From contig CADDZR010000004.1 of the NCBI GenBank assembly GCA_902812495.1, positions 1 to 64,000 on the forward strand: a stretch of DNA of 64,000 bases, written 5' to 3'. Below the pieces are notes generated by a model. That model ran no database searches, was not told the origin of the DNA, and saw only the letters and a program-made list of their open reading frames with translations. This DNA comes from an archaeon. Lineage in GTDB: Archaea; Thermoproteota; Nitrososphaeria; Nitrososphaerales; Gagatemarchaeaceae. The position numbers were made by a program, and so were the translations under genes. Below, piece by piece: positions 15,809-24,378 of this stretch (within the stretch, counting starts at the first letter, position 1; the number at the start of each line of letters is the position of its first letter).

Positions 15809-18419
15809 TTCTAAGCCTCTTCATTACTGTCTTGTAAAGTGAATTGAGAAGCTCTCTTCTATCTTCCATCAGAACGATGTCTGTGTAGCCAGAGACGAGA
15901 AGCTCGTGTGTGAAAGGAGAGGGGATGTCAAGCCTTTTTGTATAGACGAATCTTCTAACACCAAGTTGAATATCCTTGAGCACGGACTCTGCAGAGCTCA
16001 CATCCATAAGATCCTCCATCACTTCTCTGTATGTTTCTTTGAGTACAGGAAAGTCCTCAAACTTTTCGCACACACCCATTAGTATCTGGGAGTTGAGCTG
16101 TTGCCTTGTAACACCAATTTCATGTCCCTTGTAGTTTCTCAGAACCATCAGGGCCCTTGTCGAGCAATGTCTGAACCTCCTCCTAACCATCTCTGTTCTC
16201 TTCACTGACCTAAGGAGCCTATCCCTCAGGTTAGAATAGTCAACCAACACTGTAATATCCTCTGGATTTACTTCAGTTCCTTCAGGCAGGGTAACGGAGA
16301 AACACGAATCAAGAACTGTGACAAGTACTTGCTTCCCTGTCATACTAGAGATGGCATCAGCGTAACCTCTTGAAAGTGCATCATGCGTTCTCCTTCCAAA
16401 CACGCAGTTAAAAATTATGTTTTGCCTACCAAGTTCGTCAAAGTAATTCTCAACTATTATATTCTTGTTGTCTGGTGCATCAAATATCTTAATCGACTCT
16501 AGAAACCTTCTCTCAGCATCCATATACCCAAGTACAGCTATTGCAGCTTTCTTTTCCATCCGGTATTCTTCGAGGAGCATTTTTAACGCTTCCTTCTTTC
16601 TTCCTTTTCTAAGTAAATAGAATATTTCCTGCCTAAACCTTCCTATTGCCTCACCAAGGTCAAAACTCAGTGGTAGCATCTCGCTAAACCAGCTTGGCAC
16701 TGTTGGTTTTTCGTGTTCTGCAGAGCTCACGTATGCCCTGAAGCCCCTTGAATACCTAAACCTGTAGACCCTTCCTCCAAGGGTGAAGACATCTCCCTTT
16801 GCAAGCCTTTCAAGAAATTCTTCTTCTATCATTCCAACAAGCCTGTTTCTCTCGTCGTACACCTTTACTGCAACCTCATCAGGTATTGTCCCGACATTTG
16901 TCGAGTATATAACACGGAGAAGCGCTCCTCTTCTTCCGAAAGTCTGTTCTCTCTCGTCATACCATATCTTCCCGTAGACTCTGTAATTCTCAAGTACACC
17001 GTACATTCCGGAGAGGTAACGCAGGACACTTATGAAGCTCTCAAGCTTCAGGTTCGAGAAGCAGTAACTTCTCCTGACTAACTCGAATGCATCCTCTACA
17101 CGCCATTTCTTCTCTAACGCCATACCGACAACATGCTGTGCTAGAACATCAAGACAATTTCTGGGTATGTAAACCCTGTCGAGTTTACCTTTTAGAGCCT
17201 GATTTGCAATGACGCAGTCCTCGATAAGGTCGTCCCTTTCAAGGGCTATCAAGAGACCCTTTGAAACCCTGTTGAGCGCATGTCCCGACCTACCAACCCT
17301 CTGGAGGCATCTCGAGATAGACTTAGGCGAACCTATCTGGACCACAAGATCTATGCTCCCTATATCTATACCCAACTCGAGCGAAGTTGAGGTAACCACT
17401 ACACGCATCTCGCCTCTCTTCAACCTATCCTCAACTTCAAGCCTAAGCTCCCTTGAGAGCGAGCTGTGGTGTGCTGCAAGCCTGTCGAGGTCGACTACCT
17501 TTAACCGCGAAAGCTTGTAAGCAACTCTCTCAGCACCAGACCTTGTGTTTGTAAAGACAAGAACTGTCTTGTGCTTTCTTATCTCATTTGCTATCCTCTT
17601 GTACATCATATCACTGAGCAACTCTGAGGGAGTACCTAGCATGTCTGAGGCTGGAGAAGAAACAGTGAGTTCTGTCGGCTTCACGAACCTAGCATCGACA
17701 ATATAGCATTCTCTTTCATCGCCTCCTTCAAAACCAACAAGGAACCTTGCTACCTCCTCAAGCGGATGTATGGTTGCGCTAAGACCTATTCTGGCAGGTT
17801 TGCTAGAACAGAAGTTCTCAAGCCTCTCCAAAGAAAGAGAGAGGTGAACACCTCTCTTTGAGCTGCATATCTCATGTATCTCATCGAGTATTACCCATTT
17901 TGCGTCTCTTATCTTCTCTCTAAACCTGGGCGCCGTGAGTATTATTGCGAGACTTTCAGGTGTTGTTATGAGAATGTGCGGTGGCCTTGCCAGCATCCTA
18001 CTCCTCTCAGACTGTGTTGTATCTCCAGTTCTCATGCCGACCCTGACAGAGGGTTTCTTCTTCCCATTCTTTTCGGCTATAGAGTCTATCTCCTCAAGAG
18101 GAGAAAGCAGGTTCTTCCTAATATCGTTTGAAAGGGCCCTCAGGGGTGAAACGTATATACAGTAGACCTTATCCTCAAGGGCCTCCTGCTCAGATAGATC
18201 CACAAGCTTGCTTATTATACTAAGGAAGGCCGCGAGTGTCTTCCCGCTGCCCGTAGGGGAAGCTATGAGTACATTTTTGCCATCCTGTATCAGGGGTATC
18301 GCAACAGATTGGGGAGGCGTGGGCTCGGCAAAACGTGAGAACCATTCTGCAACTGTGGGGTTGAGTATAGAGAGGAGCTCCTTCTTTCTCAGCTGTTTTC
18401 TTGCATATATGATAGCCAT
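15795..18419 (-). CDS. lhr: Lhr-type ATP-dependent DEAD/DEAH helicase
   Basis: A superfamily 2 helicase of 874 residues. Walker A is SPTGSGKTL (54-62), the DEIH box is at 179-182, GLSATIHPLEE near 213-223 is motif III, and STSLELGIDIG with QRVGRSGH near 345-380 form motifs V and VI. The C-terminal third holds the winged-helix and Lhr-specific domains, giving the Lhr-core length. Archaeal Lhr unwinds DNA and RNA:DNA hybrids in repair. It is the second gene of a three-gene run: the membrane protein stop at 18421 lies one base from this ATG, and the phosphoesterase follows by overlap. Confidence 0.95.
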   Translation of the reverse strand: MAIIYARKQLRKKELLSILNPTVAEWFSRFAEPTPPQSVAIPLIQDGKNVLIASPTGSGKTLAAFLSIISKLVDLSEQEALEDKVYCIYVSPLRALSNDIRKNLLSPLEEIDSIAEKNGKKKPSVRVGMRTGDTTQSERSRMLARPPHILITTPESLAIILTAPRFREKIRDAKWVILDEIHEICSSKRGVHLSLSLERLENFCSSKPARIGLSATIHPLEEVARFLVGFEGGDERECYIVDARFVKPTELTVSSPASDMLGTPSELLSDMMYKRIANEIRKHKTVLVFTNTRSGAERVAYKLSRLKVVDLDRLAAHHSSLSRELRLEVEDRLKRGEMRVVVTSTSLELGIDIGSIDLVVQIGSPKSISRCLQRVGRSGHALNRVSKGLLIALERDDLIEDCVIANQALKGKLDRVYIPRNCLDVLAQHVVGMALEKKWRVEDAFELVRRSYCFSNLKLESFISVLRYLSGMYGVLENYRVYGKIWYDEREQTFGRRGALLRVIYSTNVGTIPDEVAVKVYDERNRLVGMIEEEFLERLAKGDVFTLGGRVYRFRYSRGFRAYVSSAEHEKPTVPSWFSEMLPLSFDLGEAIGRFRQEIFYLLRKGRKKEALKMLLEEYRMEKKAAIAVLGYMDAERRFLESIKIFDAPDNKNIIVENYFDELGRQNIIFNCVFGRRTHDALSRGYADAISSMTGKQVLVTVLDSCFSVTLPEGTEVNPEDITVLVDYSNLRDRLLRSVKRTEMVRRRFRHCSTRALMVLRNYKGHEIGVTRQQLNSQILMGVCEKFEDFPVLKETYREVMEDLMDVSSAESVLKDIQLGVRRFVYTKRLDIPSPFTHELLVSGYTDIVLMEDRRELLNSLYKTVMKRLRNEGR

Positions 18420-18420
18420 A

Positions 18421-20064
18421 CTAGGCCTGCTTCGATTGTCTCTGTGCCTCGTTCAGGAGGTCTGAGAGAATGTTCAGACTCCTGTCGAGCCTCTTCCTGT
18501 AGCTTGGCATCAACCTTTCGAATGTTTCTTTGTTTATCCTGTTTGTGGAGTACTGCTCGTATAGGTTTATCAGGTCTTTTGCAGCTCTGTCCACCTCCCT
18601 CTCAGTGTTCTGTATCATGTTCAGAACCTCTGCAATGTCTTGGGATGTGGTGCTTTGTTTAGCCTCACCGAGCCTCTGAATTGCCCTGTTCCTAAATGCA
18701 TCTATCCTAGACCTTACCTCGTCAAAGTATGTTTTTCCTTCCTTCTTCTCCTTCATCTCCTCCAATGCACTTACAATTACGGAATTCTTCTCCTCGAAGG
18801 CCTTTATCATTGACGAAATATTCTCCACTGGTTCCTTCTCCTCTTCCTCAACAGCTTGGCCTTTCACGGCCACGAAACCAAACAAAAGTACTAAAAAAAC
18901 TAGAGATGCAAGTGGGATGAAATAGTCTGCAGACCATGCAACAGTTATTTCTAACTTGTAGTTCACATATCCGCTAGAAAATATGTTGACATTCTGTAGG
19001 TTGAGAGGTTGCCCAGAAAGTATACGGACACCCGGCTGCGTCTGTGTAGCGATTGTATATTTTTCAACCGTTGTAGGTATAGGTGGAAGATACGGAACAG
19101 ATATGGTTAGTGTATCTCCAGATATTGAAATGTACTTAGAGTCAAGTACGTAGCTATAGCTTATCGTGTAGTTTGTACCGGGAGCAACAGGCGAGTTTAG
19201 GCCTGAAGCTGAAAGTGGTATCCCATAACCTGAAAGAGAGAGTGTTACTGGGTTTATGAGGGGTGGCTGTGAACTCGCAACGATAGTAATTCTTGAATTT
19301 AACCTTGCAAGTGGAGAAACTGTTAATGTTGTGAGTGTTGTGACCCCGTTGTTCCTAAATGTTATACTGTCTGTGACAACTAGCTGGCCGTTGTTTGAAA
19401 GGGAAAATATCCTGCTTGCGTAAAAGACTGTCAGAGGATGGAAATCCATTTGGTTTGAGGTCTGTATCTGTGCTATAGTGGATTTTGCTTCGAGATTCTG
19501 GACATTTTTGTCATCCCTGTAGTATGTTGTATTCGTCCCAGTTGTCGTGTAGCCGTATCCTGAAGGCACATTCTTGAGTTGTGTGCTGGCTGGCATTTTT
19601 ATGACAAGCTTAGAGGTGGAAAGAGAGAGGTTTATCGAAGGGCTAAGCATAAGATAAACGTAGATCGATGTGTTCGTAGACTTTACAATGTTTGGAAGGA
19701 AAAGCTTGAGCATAAATACTGACTTTGCGCCAGCCTGAAGCGTTTGCTCCTCAGGACTGACATGATACATGCTTAAGTTGTCAGACCTATAAACCCTAAA
19801 ACCAGAGGTTGCGTTATAGTAAGACGCAAGCCTCGCTATATCCTGACTAAAGCCTATCCTGAAGCTAGGAATGGAAACAGGTGATGTTGAGTTGTTATGA
19901 AAAGTTATTGTTTCGTTTATAACTCCATAGCCATACCTTCCTATAATGTACTGGCTAGTTAGGCTAACATCGGGCCTTTGCTGGGCGTTTACCTGCATTT
20001 CACTCAGCATGCCAAATGCCAGCAGTAACGCGACTACCCAGACTATTCTCCTCAATCTTCGCAT
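18421..20064 (-). CDS. secreted-domain membrane protein with cytoplasmic coiled coil, function unknown
   Basis: A 547-residue type I membrane protein. Residues 1-28 form a signal peptide (MRRLRRIVWVVALLLAFGML, then a QVNAQQ cleavage-like site). Residues 30-375 are outside the cell, rich in Asn, Ser and Thr, with many N-x-S/T sites. Two related segments, about 40-67 (ETITFHNNSTSPVSI) and 220-247 (DSITFRNNGVTTLTT), suggest tandem beta domains. One membrane helix spans about 381-400, and the last 145 residues are charged, helical and probably coiled-coil in the cytoplasm. The architecture recalls ribophorin I, but I cannot claim homology. It leads the operon with lhr and the phosphoesterase. Confidence 0.75.
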   Translation of the reverse strand: MRRLRRIVWVVALLLAFGMLSEMQVNAQQRPDVSLTSQYIIGRYGYGVINETITFHNNSTSPVSIPSFRIGFSQDIARLASYYNATSGFRVYRSDNLSMYHVSPEEQTLQAGAKSVFMLKLFLPNIVKSTNTSIYVYLMLSPSINLSLSTSKLVIKMPASTQLKNVPSGYGYTTTGTNTTYYRDDKNVQNLEAKSTIAQIQTSNQMDFHPLTVFYASRIFSLSNNGQLVVTDSITFRNNGVTTLTTLTVSPLARLNSRITIVASSQPPLINPVTLSLSGYGIPLSASGLNSPVAPGTNYTISYSYVLDSKYISISGDTLTISVPYLPPIPTTVEKYTIATQTQPGVRILSGQPLNLQNVNIFSSGYVNYKLEITVAWSADYFIPLASLVFLVLLFGFVAVKGQAVEEEEKEPVENISSMIKAFEEKNSVIVSALEEMKEKKEGKTYFDEVRSRIDAFRNRAIQRLGEAKQSTTSQDIAEVLNMIQNTEREVDRAAKDLINLYEQYSTNRINKETFERLMPSYRKRLDRSLNILSDLLNEAQRQSKQA

Positions 20065-20094
20065 GGTTCAAATACATACACGTTTTAAAGGTTC
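20065..20094. promoter_or_regulatory. 30-base divergent promoter
   Basis: Only 30 bases separate the minus-strand ATG at 20064 from the plus-strand TTG at 20095. TTTTAAAG (20083-20090) is about 23 bases from the minus start, and CAAATACAT (20069-20077) about 22-25 bases from the plus start. If both are used, each TATA box lies inside the other gene's initiation region, so the two promoters must compete. Confidence 0.45.
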
Positions 20095-21486
20095 TTGACC
20101 AAGTTGGAAGAAGGAAGTCATATTCCATTCCTGCCTAACAAGAATGCAAAAGCCGTTAAAAAAATGATGGAGAAACTTGGCATAGCTTCTGTTGAAGAAC
20201 TTTTCGCTGATATACCGGGATCAGTCAGGGTTAAGGGTGGACTGAACCTTGAGGAAGCAACAGACGAATACACATTAAGGAGGGAGGTAGAGAAGAAACT
20301 CTCTTCTAACTTGACATATCCTGATGCCCTTTGCTTCCTTGGAGGCGGCGTTTGGCATCATTACGTTCCGGCTGTTGTCGATTCAATTGTCTCGAGACAG
20401 GAGTTCTACACAAGCTACACACCCTACCAGCCTGAGATAAGCCAGGGGATGCTTCAGGTACTTTTTGAATACCAGAGCCTAATGTGCGACCTTCTTTGTA
20501 TGGAGGCATGTAACAGCTCTATGTATGACTGGGCTTCTGCTGCAGCTGAAGCTGTTAGAATGGCTGTGCGTATCACAGGAAGAAAGAAGGTTCTGGTTGC
20601 TGGCAACGTTGGACCTGAGAGGAAAAGCGTGATTAAAACATACTCCTGGCCAGTCGGGATAGAGGTTAAGGAAATAGCCTTCGATAAGGAAACAGGTGAG
20701 GTAGATATTGGAGGGCTGGAGGCTTCCTTTGATTCCGAGACAGCTGCTGTATATTTCGAGAATCCAAACTACTTCGGTGTGATAGAGAGTCAGGCAAATA
20801 CAATATCTGAAATAGCACATAGAAATGGAAGCATCGTGATAACTGGTATTGAACCATTATCTCTTTCGCTAATTAAGGGTCCTGGAAGTTACGGCGCTGA
20901 TATAGCTGTAGGCGAGGGACAGCCAATGGGCATACACATGAACTACGGGGGTCCACATCTCGGCATATTCGCCGTCAAGGATGTAAAGCTTGCAAGGTCC
21001 ATGCCAGGAAGGTTGATCGGGATGACGACAACACTGGATGGATCAGAGAGGGCATTTACAATGGTGCTTCAATCGAGGGAACAGCATATAAGAAGAGAGG
21101 GCGCAACCTCGAATATCTGCACAAATCAAGCACTCATGGCACTTGCAGCAGCCTCTTACCTCTCTCTTCTGGGCAAAAGAGGATTCAGGGAGCTTGGAGA
21201 GACTATCATCTCAACATCTCACTATGCGGCAAAGAGGCTTTCTGAAATAAAGAACCTAATTAGTCCACTCTTTAGAGGCAGCTTCTTTCAGGATTTTGTC
21301 GTTGGTTACAGGAATTCTGACTCGAATTACATATTTAGAGAGCTTGCGGCAAGGAGAATAAACGCAGGTTATCCATTAAGTGAATCATTTGGAGTTGGCA
21401 TGGCAGGGCTCTATTCTTTCACAGAGGTTCACACATCCGAGGATATAGAAATACTGGCAAAGAACTTGGAGGACGTTGTCCGATGA
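20095..21486 (+). CDS. gcvPA: glycine dehydrogenase (decarboxylating) subunit 1
   Basis: The N-terminal half of the split P-protein of the glycine cleavage system, 463 residues. It has the conserved start IPFLPNK, the segment YTPYQPEISQGMLQ (about 103-116) and QSREQHIRREGATSNICTNQAL near 326-346 in short-form P-protein alpha subunits. With subunit 2 it decarboxylates glycine and loads the aminomethyl group onto the H-protein lipoate. It starts at TTG, and the stop overlaps gcvPB by 4 bases. Genes for the H and T proteins are not in this window. Confidence 0.96.
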   Translation: MTKLEEGSHIPFLPNKNAKAVKKMMEKLGIASVEELFADIPGSVRVKGGLNLEEATDEYTLRREVEKKLSSNLTYPDALCFLGGGVWHHYVPAVVDSIVSRQEFYTSYTPYQPEISQGMLQVLFEYQSLMCDLLCMEACNSSMYDWASAAAEAVRMAVRITGRKKVLVAGNVGPERKSVIKTYSWPVGIEVKEIAFDKETGEVDIGGLEASFDSETAAVYFENPNYFGVIESQANTISEIAHRNGSIVITGIEPLSLSLIKGPGSYGADIAVGEGQPMGIHMNYGGPHLGIFAVKDVKLARSMPGRLIGMTTTLDGSERAFTMVLQSREQHIRREGATSNICTNQALMALAAASYLSLLGKRGFRELGETIISTSHYAAKRLSEIKNLISPLFRGSFFQDFVVGYRNSDSNYIFRELAARRINAGYPLSESFGVGMAGLYSFTEVHTSEDIEILAKNLEDVVR

Positions 21487-22946
21487 ATTTCAGGCAAGCA
21501 AAATGGAAGGAACCAATGCTGAATGAGTTGAGTTTTGATGGAAGAGTAGGATTTGTACCTCCAAAGGATAAGAAAATACCTGTGACGAGGCCCGAAGACG
21601 CTCTGCCGAAGAGTATGCTTAGAGATTCAGTTCCGCTCCCGGAACTCTCACAACTCCAAGTTCTGAGACACTTTAACAGACTCTCCCAGATGAACTTCTC
21701 AGTCGAGCTTGGTATGTATCCGCTTGGAAGTTGTACTATGAAGTACAATCCAAAGGTTTCGGAGTATATAGCGTCTCACCATGGTATGAGAAATGCACAT
21801 CCACTCCAGCACTACTCAACTGTTCAGGGTCTTCTCTCAATTCTTTATGAGCTTGAGCTTATGCTTAGAGAGATAACAGGTATGTCGCGCTTTTCCCTCG
21901 CGCCTGCAGCAGGTGCTCATGGCGAGCTGGCTGGTGTCTTGATGATAAAGAAATACCTTTCAGATCTAGGTCTTGAAAAGAAAGATGAGATAATAATACC
22001 TGACTCGGCACATGGAACAAACCCTGCAAGTGCTTCGATGGCAGGTTTCAGGGTCGTGAAGGTAGATAGCGACGAGCGCGGAATGCTGAGTGCAAGCAAT
22101 GTGGAAAAGGCAATTACGGAGAGAACGGCAGGTATGATGCTTACAGTTCCAAACACACTCGGTCTCTTTGAGGGCGAGGTCCTGGAGATATCTGAAAAAA
22201 TACATAATGCTGGTGGTCTAATGTACTACGATGGCGCAAACATGAATGCACTCCTTGGCAAAACAAGACCGGCTGAGCTGGGGTTCGATATATGTCACCT
22301 TAACCTGCACAAAACCTTTGGTACACCCCACGGTGGAGGAGGACCAGGGGCTGGACCAGTTGGAGCTAGGGGAAAGGTTTCAGAATACCTTCCAGTCCCT
22401 CTTATCGAGAAGGAAGGAGAAAATTACAGGCTTGATTTTTCAAGAAGCAGGAGTATTGGTATGATTAAAGGCTTCATGGGCAATCCAGCTGTTCTTCTGA
22501 GGGCATACTGCTACATAAGGCTGATGGGTAGGGAAGGCTTGGACGATGTTTCATCGTTCTCAGTTCTTGCAGCTAACTATCTCTGGAAACTTCTTGATGG
22601 GAAGGCGTATACAACAAAGCATGGGAGGGGTATCTGGAGGAAACATGAAGTAGTTGTCTCGGTCAACTCAGAGGAGCAAGGCTCTGCAATGAGGATAGCA
22701 AAAGCAATACTAGACGAAGGTTACCATTCACCAACAACCTACTTCCCTCTTATAGTCAGAGAAGCACTTATGATAGAACCAACAGAGGCTGAGCCAGTCG
22801 AACTAATCGAAAGCTATGCAAGATTATTGAACGAACTGTTTGGGAAGCTCAAAGATGACAAAGGAGTGTTTCCTAGAAATACAGCTGTGGGAAGGATAGA
22901 CGAAGCAAAAGCTTCTCATCCACTTACATTGAGGCTTCACTGGTGA
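21483..22946 (+). CDS. gcvPB: glycine dehydrogenase (decarboxylating) subunit 2
   Basis: The PLP-binding half of the split P-protein, 487 residues. LHKTFGTPHGGGGPG (275-289) holds the Schiff-base lysine Lys277, and DSAHGTNPASA (174-184) and YYDGANMNA (248-256) are family hallmarks. The length is normal for the split form, which is typical of archaea and thermophilic bacteria. It overlaps gcvPA by 4 bases and the downstream MIP18-like gene by 4 bases, forming a three-gene operon. Confidence 0.97.
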   Translation: MNFRQAKWKEPMLNELSFDGRVGFVPPKDKKIPVTRPEDALPKSMLRDSVPLPELSQLQVLRHFNRLSQMNFSVELGMYPLGSCTMKYNPKVSEYIASHHGMRNAHPLQHYSTVQGLLSILYELELMLREITGMSRFSLAPAAGAHGELAGVLMIKKYLSDLGLEKKDEIIIPDSAHGTNPASASMAGFRVVKVDSDERGMLSASNVEKAITERTAGMMLTVPNTLGLFEGEVLEISEKIHNAGGLMYYDGANMNALLGKTRPAELGFDICHLNLHKTFGTPHGGGGPGAGPVGARGKVSEYLPVPLIEKEGENYRLDFSRSRSIGMIKGFMGNPAVLLRAYCYIRLMGREGLDDVSSFSVLAANYLWKLLDGKAYTTKHGRGIWRKHEVVVSVNSEEQGSAMRIAKAILDEGYHSPTTYFPLIVREALMIEPTEAEPVELIESYARLLNELFGKLKDDKGVFPRNTAVGRIDEAKASHPLTLRLHW

Positions 22947-23245
22947 AGTTTTTGCCCGACCTTGTAAAGCAGGTTCATGAAAAGGTGCAGGATATAATTG
23001 ATGAGGAAACAAACAGGAAGTTTGGTGAACTTAACATAATAACGGAGATCACACAGCCCTCCGAAGGATATATAGTTATAAAATTCCAACCACTTTCCCC
23101 TTACAGTCCTTTGGCAGTCAACACAGGAAGGGCACTTAGGGACGCGGCCCTTTCAGTGCAGGGGGTGAAGAAGGTCAAGGTAGAATGCATTGGGCATATG
23201 CAAGACGATCTAGTTAACAGGCTTGTGAACAGGAACAATCCATAA
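22943..23245 (+). CDS. MIP18/DUF59-family iron-sulfur assembly-type protein
   Basis: A 100-residue protein with a DUF59/SufT-like fold: a helical start, the strand GYIVIKFQPLSPYSP (47-61), and a final VQGVKKVKVEC strand, as in PaaD/MIP18 proteins. These help deliver Fe-S clusters or related centres. It starts with GTG inside the gcvPB stop, so it is translationally coupled to glycine dehydrogenase. Neither Fe-S nor lipoate enzymes are adjacent, and a link to lipoate supply for the glycine system is speculative. Confidence 0.75.
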   Translation: MKFLPDLVKQVHEKVQDIIDEETNRKFGELNIITEITQPSEGYIVIKFQPLSPYSPLAVNTGRALRDAALSVQGVKKVKVECIGHMQDDLVNRLVNRNNP

Positions 23246-23348
23246 AAAATATCACGGCGCATTTGGTCAAAATTGTTAAATCTTGGGTAAGTTATTTTAA
23301 GTGATTGACCTCTAAATTAGAATTATCTGGAAGGTTGGGCGCCCCAGC

Positions 23349-24377
23349 ATGAGTCAGAATGAGAAAACCGGAAAAATAGTTGCGGTAGGAATAGGGAGTG
23401 CGGGAAGTAGAATCACCTCGCTCCTCAGTAAGGAAAACTTGTTTGTGGACAAATTCCTCTTTGTATCGTGTGACGAGAACGACTTTGTGTTTGCTTCGGA
23501 TAACCCGAGGATACTAATCCAGCCAAAGTTGGGTGAGAAGCTAACACCCTCGCTTGTAAGAGGTTTAGCACTATCTCACATAAAGGAATTAAATGAGCAG
23601 CTCGAGGGTGCAGCAGTTGTCTTAGTCATCGCGGGTCTAGGAGGCGCAACAGGTTCGGGCCTTGCTCCACTTGTTGCTCATGTGGCGAGTGGGCTCGGAG
23701 CCACTGTAATAGGCATAGCTGTGATGCCTTTCGAATTTGAGAAAAAACTGCTGTTCAACGCAGGTGTTGCACTGAGATGGCTTAGAAAGAACACAAAGGG
23801 CGTGATAGTTGTGGACAACAACAACCTGTTCAAGGCTTCCTCTGAAAGTATGACACTTACAGATATTTACACAGCAACAAATCACGAATGTGTTAGAGCC
23901 CTTTCCTCTCTCTTTGCAAGACCGACTGACACAACACTTGCGCTCGGTATAAACAAGGTCCTAAGTACAGTTGCTTGCAACGGTTACACTCTTCTTGGTG
24001 TTGCAAACTCAGACTCAACAGATAAGGCAGAGGAAGCACTTGCAGGCGCTGTCATATCAATAGGAAAGCTAGCAGAGACAATGGAGACAGAAAAGGCTGT
24101 AGTAATTCTGAATTGTGATAGAAGCTTATCAGCATCGGATGTCGCGACCGCGGTCGGAAGGCTTGGCTCAATGATAAATAGAAATGTTGACGTTGAATAC
24201 ACCGTTGTTCACAGCGGTACGTCGGAGTTGCAAGTTAGCCTCATAGCTTCCGGCTTCAGAAATACAAAATACGATGAATACGACCCACTGTACAAGGTAT
24301 TTGGTGACGAGAACCTTGAAAAAGAAATGGACTGCAGCATACCTTTTGAAGTGGATTTCCTAGAAAGGTGTGACTGA
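23349..24377 (+). CDS. divergent FtsZ-family protein with degenerate catalytic T7 loop
   Basis: A 342-residue tubulin/FtsZ-superfamily protein. The N-terminal GTP-binding region is recognisable: GIGSAGSR (14-21) in place of GVGGGGxN, and the T4 signature GGATGSG (98-104), close to GGGTGSG. In the T7 loop, where active FtsZ has NLDFADV, the aligned stretch is ALGINKV (198-204), so both catalytic acidic residues are replaced by Gly and Lys. No C-terminal tail for FtsA/SepF-like partners is obvious. It probably binds nucleotide but hydrolyses it poorly, if at all. Divergent FtsZ proteins are known in thaumarchaea beside the Cdv system. It ends one base short of the convergent metG stop. Confidence 0.82.
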   Translation: MSQNEKTGKIVAVGIGSAGSRITSLLSKENLFVDKFLFVSCDENDFVFASDNPRILIQPKLGEKLTPSLVRGLALSHIKELNEQLEGAAVVLVIAGLGGATGSGLAPLVAHVASGLGATVIGIAVMPFEFEKKLLFNAGVALRWLRKNTKGVIVVDNNNLFKASSESMTLTDIYTATNHECVRALSSLFARPTDTTLALGINKVLSTVACNGYTLLGVANSDSTDKAEEALAGAVISIGKLAETMETEKAVVILNCDRSLSASDVATAVGRLGSMINRNVDVEYTVVHSGTSELQVSLIASGFRNTKYDEYDPLYKVFGDENLEKEMDCSIPFEVDFLERCD

Positions 24378-24378
24378 T

